Shown piece by piece: positions 55,014-62,897 of a DNA stretch of 64,000 nucleotides. Under the pieces are notes generated by a model, which saw nothing but the letters and a program-made list of their open reading frames with translations, made no database searches and was not told the origin of the DNA. This DNA is from Methanocaldococcus sp. (lineage in GTDB: Archaea; AGJL01; Methanococci; Methanococcales; Methanocaldococcaceae), in NCBI RefSeq assembly GCF_024490875.1, contig NZ_JACCLX010000029.1, forward strand, positions 1 through 64,000. The letters are read 5' to 3'. Positions within the stretch are counted from its first letter, which is position 1, and each line of letters starts with the position of its first letter. The position numbers and the translations under genes are program-made.

Positions 55014-55784
55014 TTATTTTTTTATAGTATTACTCTTATTAATCCACTTTATTAATCCATTCTCTTTTTGCCTTTCAATTTCTTCTAATCTCTTTTTTGC
55101 AAATTCATAATATTCTTTAACTATTTCAAAACCTAAATAATGTCTATTTAGCATTTTTGCAACAACACAAACCTGTCCAGATCCAAGGAAGGGATCAAAA
55201 ACTATATCTCCTTCATCACTTCCATATAGAATAATTTTTTTAACTAATTCAGTAGGCAATTTTGTTGGAGTTTTAACTTTACCTCTCCAATACTCCCTAT
55301 TTATTATCCAAACATCTTCTGGATAATGTTCTATTTTATTAAATTTGTATCTTTTTTCATCTTTAACAACAAATAAAATGTGGTAGTGGGATGTAACAAA
55401 TTTCCTTTTTGTAAAAACTCCAAATTGATATTTCCAAATAATGTGGTTTATTGTTATAAATCCTACATCATCCAATGCATTGAGAACATCCTTTAAATTT
55501 GTCCAACCAGAAAATACATACATACTCCCAGTTGGTTTTAATATTCTATATGCCTCTTTCATCCAATTATAAGAAAATTCGTAATATTTTTCTTTGGGAA
55601 TCTCATTGTAACCTTCTAAAACATTCTCATATTTTCTATTGTAGTTATTCTTTTTACCTTTAAAGTTAATTCCATATGGAGGGTCTGTAACAATTAGATC
55701 AATACTATCATCTGGAATGTCTTTCATTAAAACTAAACTATCTCCTAAATAAATATTGTCTATCTCAAATTTACCCAATTTCAT
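55014..55784 (-). CDS. DNA methyltransferase, beta class (N6-adenine or N4-cytosine)
   Basis: A 256-residue SAM-dependent DNA methyltransferase. Motif IV, TDPPYGINFKG (residues 33-43), comes before motif I, FDPFLGSGQ (196-204), the order of the beta class. DPPY favours N6-adenine but does not exclude N4-cytosine. KTPTKLPTELVKKIIL and GFEIVKEYYEFAKKRL are the other class features; the recognition region between is short, and the target sequence cannot be predicted. GGTGACTT precedes the ATG. It is the first gene of a two-gene unit with the glycosylase-like protein and lies 108 bases downstream of ileS on the same strand. Confidence 0.93.
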   Translation of the reverse strand: MKLGKFEIDNIYLGDSLVLMKDIPDDSIDLIVTDPPYGINFKGKKNNYNRKYENVLEGYNEIPKEKYYEFSYNWMKEAYRILKPTGSMYVFSGWTNLKDVLNALDDVGFITINHIIWKYQFGVFTKRKFVTSHYHILFVVKDEKRYKFNKIEHYPEDVWIINREYWRGKVKTPTKLPTELVKKIILYGSDEGDIVFDPFLGSGQVCVVAKMLNRHYLGFEIVKEYYEFAKKRLEEIERQKENGLIKWINKSNTIKK

Positions 55785-55892
55785 AATTAAGTCACCTAAA
55801 TTATTAAATTTAATTATAAAAGCGTTCGAAACAAAAATAAATAAAGCAAAAATAAAATAGAAATTAAATAAAAAACTAATAAAAAATTAAAT

Positions 55893-58800
55893 TTATTTCT
55901 TATTTATTCTTTCGATAGTTATTTTAACTCTATATATTTCCCCATTTGGAGTTTTTATTTCCCAATCTTTTGTATAGTCCTCTTTTATATCATCTACAAA
56001 TATTCCCCTTACTTCTCTTTCTATAATTTCCTTAAACTCATCTATATCTACTCCTTCAACTTTAACTTTAATTTTTTCTTCTATATCTAAGTCTAAATCT
56101 TTTCTCATTGCTTGAATTCTTCTTATAATTTCCCTCATTAACCCTTCTCTTATTAAATCATCAGTAATTTCAGTATTTATAAAGACAGTTCCCTTTGAAA
56201 ATTCAACTCCTGCAATGTGCTCAGGAACCTCTAACCTAATTTCAACATACTCTGGCTTAATTTCATATCCATCCAATATTACAGAACCTTCTTTTAATTT
56301 TTCCATTAACTCCTTAGGATCTACTTTTTTTAATATCTCAACGACCTTTGGAACTTCACTTCTATATCTCTTACCTAACTCTTTATAGTTTGGTTTTATT
56401 ATGTATTTGCTACCTTCAACTTCTCCAAATTTGATATTTTTGACATTACCCTGATTTTTTATTATGTATTTAAATCTCTCTACTGCTTTTTTAACCTCTT
56501 CCCCACCAGCAATAGTTATTTCTTTTAATGGATATCTTAAGGTGTATTTTATTTTATCTCTTCCTCTATAAATAGCGTCAACTATATCTCTAACTATTGC
56601 CATATCTCTCTCTAACTCTTCATCAATAAACTCTTCATCAACTTCTATTTTATTCATAAATATACTTTCTTCCATATCTTCTGTTTTTAAGTTTTGATAT
56701 ATTGCCTCAGCTACATGAGGAGATACAGGAGCCATTATTATAGATAACTTTAATAAGACATAGTAGAGTGTTTGATATGCTGCTAATTTATCATAGTCAT
56801 CTTTTTCTTTCCATGTTCTATCTCTAATCAATCTAATATACCATCTACTTAAGTCATTTAATATGAAATCTTTTAATGTCCATGTGTATGTGTGGAAATA
56901 TGGAATATCAAGGTTTTCAATTGCTATTTTGGCAACAGTATTTACTCTACTTAAAATCCATCTATCTTCATCTTTTAGATGTTCAAAGTATTTTTTATCA
57001 GGTTTAAAGTTATCTAACACCATGTAATTTACAGCGAACATATAGGCGTTCCATAAGGTATTAAATAAACTTAAAACATCATCCATTTCACTCCATACAA
57101 ACCTTAAATCTTCCCAAACCTTGTTTGCACTTAAAAGATAGAATCTTAATAAATCAGCCCCATATTTTTCAACGACATCATCTGGATTAACTATATTTCC
57201 TAAACTCTTACTCATCTTTTCTCCACGTTCATCCAAAGTAAAGCCGTGCATTAAACATTTTTTGTATGGGATGTCATTGAATACAATTGCTGAAAGTGCA
57301 TGTTGTGAATAAAACCACTTAGTAACTTGGTCATGCCCTTCTGTTATAAAGTCAGCTTTTTTTAATGTTTTTGAACCAATTGAAGCATAAGGAGCTAATC
57401 CAGAGTCAAACCAAACATCTAAGACATCTGGAACTCTCTCCATTACTCCTCCACATTCACATCTCAATTTTATTTTATCAACTGTTGGTTTATGCAAATC
57501 TTTAATCTCTCCAACTTCATCTTTATTTATCATTCTCTCCTCTAATTCTTCAACACTTTCCACAACTATATATTTTCCACATTTCTCACAAACCCATACT
57601 GGCAATGGAATTCCCCAATACCTCTGCCTACTTATATTCCAGTCCCCAACAAACTTAACTCCATTTATATATCTTGTTTCAACCCAGTGAGGTATCCATT
57701 TAACAGTTTTTGCATGCTCTATAATATTATCTTTAATTTTTGATATCTCTAAAAACCACTGCTCAGTAGCTCTAAACAAGAGAGGTGTTTTACATCTCCA
57801 ACAGTGTGGATAACTATGTTTTATTTTTCCAACATAAACTAACAATCCTTTATCTTTTAGAGTTTCTATTATTTCATTATCTGCATCTTTAACAAAAACT
57901 CCTTTCCATTTTCCTTCTATGTATTTACCTTCATCATCTATTGGTGAATATATAGGCAGATTGTATTTTTTACCAACTTCAAAGTCCTCTTCCCCATGTC
58001 CAGGAGCTGTGTGAACTAAACCAGTTCCTCCCTCTAAGGTTACATGCTCCCCTAATATTATAGTATGAGCATTTTCTAATTTAGCAAATTCTTTCTGCCT
58101 CTCATTCTCATCTAATAATGGATGAATATATTTTATTCCTTCTAACTCTTTTCCTTTAACTTTTTTAATTATTTTGTAGTTTTTGATATTGTATAATTTT
58201 TTAGCTTTGTTTATAACATCCTCAACTAACTTTTCAGCAATAATCCAAACTTCTTTTTTGTCATCAAATTCAACTTCTACATAAGCATAGTCATAGTTTG
58301 GATGTACTGCAACAGCCAAGTTAGCTATTAAAGTCCATGGAGTTGTTGTCCAAATTATAATATAGGTGTTTTCTTCATCTTTTAATTTAAATTTTACATA
58401 AACAGATGGATCATAAACTTCTTTATACTCTCCTCTAACTTCGTGCTCTGCTAAGGCAGTTTCACATCTTGGACACCAATAGACAACCCTCAAATCTCTT
58501 GTTAATAATCCTTTCTCATGAGCAACTTTTAATGTCCACCAACCTATCTCCATATACTCCTTAGTTATTGGCATGTATGCATTTTCCCAATCTAACCAAA
58601 CTCCTAAGTTTTTAAACTGATTTTCCATAATTTCTTTGTGTTTTAAAGCAAATTCTTTACATTTTTCAATAAATTGTTCTACACCAATTTTTGTTTCAAT
58701 CTCTTTCTTGTTTTTTATTCCAAACTCATTTTCAACTTTAACCTCTATTGGTAAGCCATGCATGTCCCATCCAGCTTTATCTAAAACATTATATCCTTGC

Positions 58801-59015
58801 ATTCTTTTAAATCTTAAATATGTATCTTTAATTATTTTATTCCATGCAGTTCCAAGATGTATTGCCCCAGAACAGTAAGGAGGTCCATCAACAAAATAAA
58901 ATTCTTTATTTCCTTCATTCTTTTTCTTTACTTTTTGATATATATCATTCTCTTCCCAGAATTTTTTTATTTTTTTGTCCAACTCTCTAAAATTAACTGG
59001 CCCTACACTTTTCAT
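55893..59015 (-). CDS. ileS: Isoleucyl-tRNA synthetase
   Basis: A 1040-residue class I synthetase charging tRNA-Ile. The HIGH-type motif is GPPYCSGAIHLGTAWNK (HLGT variant, about residues 46-58), and KMSKS is in DERGEKMSKSLGN (about 595). The editing domain includes TTTPWTLIANLAVAVHPNY and GTGLVHTAPGHGEEDFEVG. WCPRCETALAEHEV and CEKCGKYI are zinc-binding. The archaeal C-terminal extension is complete. GAGGTGAG precedes the ATG. The DNA methyltransferase unit lies downstream. Confidence 0.97.
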   Translation of the reverse strand: MKSVGPVNFRELDKKIKKFWEENDIYQKVKKKNEGNKEFYFVDGPPYCSGAIHLGTAWNKIIKDTYLRFKRMQGYNVLDKAGWDMHGLPIEVKVENEFGIKNKKEIETKIGVEQFIEKCKEFALKHKEIMENQFKNLGVWLDWENAYMPITKEYMEIGWWTLKVAHEKGLLTRDLRVVYWCPRCETALAEHEVRGEYKEVYDPSVYVKFKLKDEENTYIIIWTTTPWTLIANLAVAVHPNYDYAYVEVEFDDKKEVWIIAEKLVEDVINKAKKLYNIKNYKIIKKVKGKELEGIKYIHPLLDENERQKEFAKLENAHTIILGEHVTLEGGTGLVHTAPGHGEEDFEVGKKYNLPIYSPIDDEGKYIEGKWKGVFVKDADNEIIETLKDKGLLVYVGKIKHSYPHCWRCKTPLLFRATEQWFLEISKIKDNIIEHAKTVKWIPHWVETRYINGVKFVGDWNISRQRYWGIPLPVWVCEKCGKYIVVESVEELEERMINKDEVGEIKDLHKPTVDKIKLRCECGGVMERVPDVLDVWFDSGLAPYASIGSKTLKKADFITEGHDQVTKWFYSQHALSAIVFNDIPYKKCLMHGFTLDERGEKMSKSLGNIVNPDDVVEKYGADLLRFYLLSANKVWEDLRFVWSEMDDVLSLFNTLWNAYMFAVNYMVLDNFKPDKKYFEHLKDEDRWILSRVNTVAKIAIENLDIPYFHTYTWTLKDFILNDLSRWYIRLIRDRTWKEKDDYDKLAAYQTLYYVLLKLSIIMAPVSPHVAEAIYQNLKTEDMEESIFMNKIEVDEEFIDEELERDMAIVRDIVDAIYRGRDKIKYTLRYPLKEITIAGGEEVKKAVERFKYIIKNQGNVKNIKFGEVEGSKYIIKPNYKELGKRYRSEVPKVVEILKKVDPKELMEKLKEGSVILDGYEIKPEYVEIRLEVPEHIAGVEFSKGTVFINTEITDDLIREGLMREIIRRIQAMRKDLDLDIEEKIKVKVEGVDIDEFKEIIEREVRGIFVDDIKEDYTKDWEIKTPNGEIYRVKITIERINKK

Positions 59016-59071
59016 TTACTCACCTCAGTTTTTGTTACATTATAAAAAGAAAGAATATTTTTAGTAAAAAT

Positions 59072-59599
59072 TTAGGTTCTATCTTTTGTAAGAGATTTTA
59101 ATTTACGAATTCTTGAAATTATTTTATCTAAATATTTGTTAAGTTGAATATTCCCAGAAACTTTTTGATAATCTTCATCTGGTAAATTTTGAATTTTATT
59201 TAAAATATCTTTGTTATTTAAATTAGCAATCTTATATAACTCCATACAAATTTCTTTTATATTTAATCCTTTTTCAGCGACAATATTTAATAATTCATCA
59301 TAAGGCACTTTTTCCTCTATAATTTTCCAAGAATCTCCAAATATATCGTTTTCCATAATGTATTCAATAATTTCTAATATTTTTATACCTAAATCTAATT
59401 TTAAAATTTTAGTAGCTAAATAATTCTCTTTTTCTTCAAGTTCAGTAATTTTGTCTATGTTATTTTCTTCATCTTTTCTTAATTTCTCTAAAAGCACTCT
59501 AATCTCATTTAATTCTTTAAGCATTTTTTCTCCTTTTTCTATTGTCCTTTGTTTATTGTTTTTTATCTCGACTAATGTTGGATACTTATTTTTACTCAT
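59072..59599 (-). CDS. Predicted coiled-coil protein of unknown function
   Basis: A 175-residue, highly charged protein. Residues about 15-75 are predicted to form a long coiled coil (KGEKMLKELNEIRVLLEKLRKDEENN, ITELEEKENYLA), and the C-terminal part is helical and lysine-rich. No membrane segment, signal peptide or catalytic motif is seen. I do not recognise the family. It starts with GGTGAT and lies 20 bases after the DUF356-like gene and 56 bases before ileS, so it may be cotranscribed with one or both. Confidence 0.7.
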   Translation of the reverse strand: MSKNKYPTLVEIKNNKQRTIEKGEKMLKELNEIRVLLEKLRKDEENNIDKITELEEKENYLATKILKLDLGIKILEIIEYIMENDIFGDSWKIIEEKVPYDELLNIVAEKGLNIKEICMELYKIANLNNKDILNKIQNLPDEDYQKVSGNIQLNKYLDKIISRIRKLKSLTKDRT

Positions 59600-59619
59600 A
59601 TAATCACCATAAATATTAA

Positions 59620-59976
59620 TTATTTCTTTTTTTTTGATTTGTAATAACCTTTTAATATTGGCAATTTTGGAAAATCATCTAACAGTTTATAGTATATATC
59701 TCCATATCTTTCACTAATGACTACTATATGAGCAGGAGGATGAATTTTTCTAATTCTATCTATTGCTTTTGGAGCCTTTTCAGCAATCTTCGCAACGCAT
59801 GCCTTTTTACATGGCTTTTTTACCTCTCCTAAGATATGTCCTAATATTTCATCAGCCGCCTCTGGAACTATAATTTTAGGTTTTCCTATAATTGTTAATT
59901 CTGCATGTCTATCTACATCTGCTAAGGCATTCTTCAATTTTTCATAACTATCTCCTCTAATTAATAGTAGTGTCAT
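59620..59976 (-). CDS. Conserved methanogen protein, probably DUF356
   Basis: A 118-residue protein with alternating strands and helices: MTLLLIRGDSYEKLKNALADVDRHAELTI, the block VKKPCKKACVAKIAEKAPKAIDRIRKIHPPAHIVVISERYGDIY, and a lysine-rich tail. Two cysteines (CKKAC) could bind metal. It seems to belong to DUF356, a small family limited to methanogens, but I am only moderately sure. Function unknown. It starts behind TAGGGAT and lies between the HARP gene and the coiled-coil gene. Confidence 0.7.
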   Translation of the reverse strand: MTLLLIRGDSYEKLKNALADVDRHAELTIIGKPKIIVPEAADEILGHILGEVKKPCKKACVAKIAEKAPKAIDRIRKIHPPAHIVVISERYGDIYYKLLDDFPKLPILKGYYKSKKKK

Positions 59977-60055
59977 AACTATCCCTAATTCGTGTTTTAT
60001 TAATCTATAATTAATTCAAGTAATTTTTATTTCATTATATTATTAATAAAATTTT

Positions 60056-60742
60056 TTATAAATATCTTCTATGTCTATCCGCATGCCTTAAATATTCCTC
60101 AAGCATAAATGGAAAATTAACGGCATTTACAAATCTTAATCCTAATCTTTGAGCCCATTTTTCTATTCCCCCATCAGTAGCTACAACTGCGGCATCTAAC
60201 TCTTTGGCCAAAAGTAAAACATCCAAATCTGGAGCACTGTCTAATGTTCCAACTCTTAAAGCACTTCGATATTTATTTCTAAATGTATTTATTGTTTTTG
60301 ATAGAACTTTATTTATAATTTCATCCTTTCTCATTTCTGGATGTCTTTTTGATAATTCATAAACCATATCAGAAGATTTTATTATATGCTCTTCTCCAAT
60401 TCTCATCCCTTTATTAATCCTCTCCCTCAAATCCTTAACATATTCATAAAATATCTCTGAAGGAATTTTTATCTCATATCTGTTTGGAGTTTTCTTAACG
60501 AGCCAAGTATCTACCTTTATTATAACATCTTTTGGACAATTTTCACTATGTAAGAATCCAATTAACTCCTTATATACACTTGGATATGGTATATGACACG
60601 AGATATTCAACTTTATCCTTGCTTCTGCTATTAAATCCATCAATTTATCTGTTAATTCTGTAATTGTCTTAACATTCATTGCTTTTCTAACCGAGGGTTC
60701 AGTGAATGCACTTGTATCTAAGCAAAATCTCTGTTTCTGCAT
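60056..60742 (-). CDS. RNA-free RNase P (HARP, PIN domain)
   Basis: A 228-residue PIN-like nuclease of the UPF0278 family, the homologues of Aquifex RNase P that trim the 5' leader of tRNA precursors without RNA. Acidic catalytic positions are in FCLDTSAFTEP at the N-terminus and SAPDLDVLLLAKELDAAVVATDGGIEKWA at about residues 180-205; the central helical insertion holds SDMVYELSKRHPEMRKDEI. In methanogens the RNA-containing RNase P is also expected, so HARP is probably redundant or serves other RNAs. Its first 44 bases overlap the upstream nucleotidyltransferase gene. Confidence 0.9.
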   Translation of the reverse strand: MQKQRFCLDTSAFTEPSVRKAMNVKTITELTDKLMDLIAEARIKLNISCHIPYPSVYKELIGFLHSENCPKDVIIKVDTWLVKKTPNRYEIKIPSEIFYEYVKDLRERINKGMRIGEEHIIKSSDMVYELSKRHPEMRKDEIINKVLSKTINTFRNKYRSALRVGTLDSAPDLDVLLLAKELDAAVVATDGGIEKWAQRLGLRFVNAVNFPFMLEEYLRHADRHRRYL

Positions 60743-61823
60743 AATTCCACATATTTTGATTTATTTCATCATTATCTTTAACTGCTAATATTCTTATTTT
60801 AGAAGGGTAATTATTTATATATTTTGAAATGGTTTCATTTGGAATTCTTGCCTCTAACTTGGATAAAATTCTTTCTTTAAAATGTTTTGAAAATCCATTG
60901 GGTAAAGTATTTTTTATTTCATCTATATTATTGTATGGTTTATTTTTTTCTAATATCTCAGCAACATTGTTAGGAACATACTTATAAATATCATATTCAT
61001 TTACAGTTTCTAAAATTCTATCTTCAAATCTTTTTAATATTAAACTATTTAATTTTCCACTATTTGATAGTTCTTTTAATATTTCAAGGGTTGTAGATGG
61101 TAGCATATCCTTAACATCATCAAATCTATTGTTAAATATAGCCTCTCTTATCTTAGTTCCACTTATTCCTTCCAATCTTCTAATAAACACAAATTTTGGA
61201 TGAAAATTTAAATCTTCCTCTTTATTTAATTTATAAATCATTTGAGACATTGAAGCAATTACATAATTGTCTATATTTAATTTTTCCCTTAAAACTTCTC
61301 CTGTCTCCACACAGATAATTTTATAGGGCTTGACTTTTATGTGGTATCCTTTATTTATGCAACTAATAACTTTCTCTATAATTTTCTCTGGAATGTAGCC
61401 CCGTGGTATAATTTCAGCCCCCAAGTGGTAGAACATTTTTATTAAGCATCTCATATACTGCCCTGAACCCATAATTCCCATTGGTGGTCCTTCAACAACA
61501 ATATCAGCCCCTGCCTTTATAGCCATCTCTGCCCTTATATATCTGTTTAATAAATATGGAACTCCCCTACCACTCCTTTCTAATGGTCCAGGCAAAACAC
61601 TAATAAAAATCCCATACTTTTTCCCTACATCCAATGCATATTTATGCCCCCTATGTAATGGATTGTATTCTGTAAAATCACATACAATTTTATCTTTATT
61701 TTCTTTTTCTTTAATTTTTTCTACAATTTTTTTAAATTTTTTAAAAGATAATTCATCCTTTCTTTTGGAATCTTTAATTATCTCTTCTCTATCTTCTAAA
61801 AAAATTTTTAAATTTAAATCCAT
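60699..61823 (-). CDS. TmcAL-like HIGH nucleotidyltransferase (UPF0348)
   Basis: A 374-residue protein with the nucleotidyltransferase motif VCDFTEYNPLHRGHKYAL near residue 50, close to VxxYNPxHxGHxxH of TmcAL, which acetylates the tRNA-Met anticodon cytidine in Bacillus. Further TmcAL-like segments are LPGPLERSGRGVPYLLNRYIRAEMAIKAGADIVVEGP and RRLEGISGTKIREAI. The substrate in archaea is not settled. The ATG at 61823 has TTGGTGAAATT ahead. Its 3' end overlaps the HARP gene by 44 bases, suggesting linked translation and a shared role in tRNA metabolism. Confidence 0.8.
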   Translation of the reverse strand: MDLNLKIFLEDREEIIKDSKRKDELSFKKFKKIVEKIKEKENKDKIVCDFTEYNPLHRGHKYALDVGKKYGIFISVLPGPLERSGRGVPYLLNRYIRAEMAIKAGADIVVEGPPMGIMGSGQYMRCLIKMFYHLGAEIIPRGYIPEKIIEKVISCINKGYHIKVKPYKIICVETGEVLREKLNIDNYVIASMSQMIYKLNKEEDLNFHPKFVFIRRLEGISGTKIREAIFNNRFDDVKDMLPSTTLEILKELSNSGKLNSLILKRFEDRILETVNEYDIYKYVPNNVAEILEKNKPYNNIDEIKNTLPNGFSKHFKERILSKLEARIPNETISKYINNYPSKIRILAVKDNDEINQNMWNYAETEILLRYKCIH

Positions 61824-61844
61824 AATTTCACCAATAACCATAAA

Positions 61845-61855
61845 GTTTATATATG
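61845..61855 (+). promoter_or_regulatory. Promoter of tRNA-Val
   Basis: GTTTATATATG is a TATA box with TG at 61877-61878 as a start motif about 27 bases on and the tRNA five bases after. It sits in the 59-base gap between the divergent UPF0348 gene and tRNA-Val. Confidence 0.6.
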
Positions 61856-61882
61856 AGTAATTAGATTTTTATAGATGTCGAG

Positions 61883-61956
61883 GGCCCATGGTCTAGCTGG
61901 CTATGACGTCGCCCTTACAAGGCGAAGGTCGCCGGTTCGAATCCGGCTGGGCCCAC
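61883..61956 (+). tRNA. tRNA-Val (TAC)
   Basis: Acceptor GGGCCCA/TGGGCCC, discriminator A, but no encoded CCA (CTA follows). Stem CGCC/GGCG encloses CTTACAA, giving anticodon TAC. The T-arm is GCCGG-TTCGAAT-CCGGC. With tRNA-Arg it is one of two tRNAs here that lack a genomic CCA. Confidence 0.94.
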
Positions 61957-62044
61957 TATTTCTATTTTATTATAGAAAGATAAATTTGTTAATGCGAATA
62001 TATGAATGACTGGATTAGCAAAAAAATTAATTAAAAGAGCATTT

Positions 62045-62479
62045 TTAAGTTTTATTATCTTCTATATTCTTTTCCTGAGTTTTTTGAATAGATTCTTGTA
62101 AATCTTTCTTTAATGCAGAAATTATTTTAACTAATTCCTCAACTTTTTTCATACTTTCTTTTTCAGCCTTATTTAAATCTTCAATAGACTTTTTTAAATC
62201 TTCAACAACCTCATTAAATGATTTCTCTACATATATATCTGACTTTACTCCAATTAATGCTTTATCATCTATTACTTTTGCCTTTAAAAAAACACCTGGA
62301 CCAACAGGAATTAAAGTTTCAGAATCAACATTTATATTTTCAAGAGTTTTTATTGACTTTTCTATTTCTGATCTTAATGTTCTTATTGATGCTAATTCAC
62401 TTTGAAGCATTTGCAATTGTTGATTATACATTTCTAAAACTATAGCTTTTTGTCTTAAATCTTCGTTCATATTCTCCAT
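62045..62479 (-). CDS. pfdA: Prefoldin subunit alpha
   Basis: A 144-residue subunit of the archaeal prefoldin hexamer, which holds unfolded proteins for the thermosome. Two long coiled-coil helices (about residues 4-50 and 95-135) flank the two beta-hairpins that form the platform, with LIPVGPGVFLKAKVIDDKALIGVKSDIYVEK being the conserved block of the alpha type. The ATG at 62479 has GAGGTGA ahead; the longer frame opening at 62509 is not supported. It is divergent from the MnhE-like gene. Confidence 0.93.
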   Translation of the reverse strand: MENMNEDLRQKAIVLEMYNQQLQMLQSELASIRTLRSEIEKSIKTLENINVDSETLIPVGPGVFLKAKVIDDKALIGVKSDIYVEKSFNEVVEDLKKSIEDLNKAEKESMKKVEELVKIISALKKDLQESIQKTQEKNIEDNKT

Positions 62480-62578
62480 AATTTTCACCTCAGTAATTAT
62501 AATAAACATAAAAAATATATACTTATTCCTAATAAATTTTATTATGTTTATTAAATTGGAAATTTATAGGGGTTTATT

Positions 62579-62881
62579 ATGAGATTGTTTGGAGTTATTG
62601 GATACTTGGCTGTTTTAATTAAGGCAATTACTGAGTCTTGGATTGATGTTGTTAGAAGATGTATTAATGGAGATATAAAACCTGAGATTATAGAAATAGA
62701 ATCTATTATAAACAATCCAACTGGTTTAATTTTATTATCATGGTCAATAACAGCCACACCGGGAACATTAGTTATAGATCTAATCCCAGAAAAGAGAAAG
62801 TTAAAAGTGGCTACAATAAGTCCAAGGAGTAGAGAGGATATTGTACCTTTTGAACCATACATTAAAAAAATTTTTGATTAA
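62579..62881 (+). CDS. MnhE/MrpE-type antiporter subunit (possibly Ehb component)
   Basis: A 100-residue protein of the MnhE (PF01899) type. It has a hydrophobic N-terminus ([18 protein letters not shown]), a second hydrophobic segment, and the diagnostic [23 protein letters not shown], followed by a basic cytoplasmic tail. In methanogens such subunits belong to membrane hydrogenases like Ehb (EhbA), whose genes are scattered in Methanococcales, so an Ehb role is likely but not shown. The gene stands alone and converges on the alcohol dehydrogenase gene with 16 bases between. Confidence 0.82.
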   Translation: MRLFGVIGYLAVLIKAITESWIDVVRRCINGDIKPEIIEIESIINNPTGLILLSWSITATPGTLVIDLIPEKRKLKVATISPRSREDIVPFEPYIKKIFD

Positions 62882-62897
62882 ATTAAAAATAAATATT

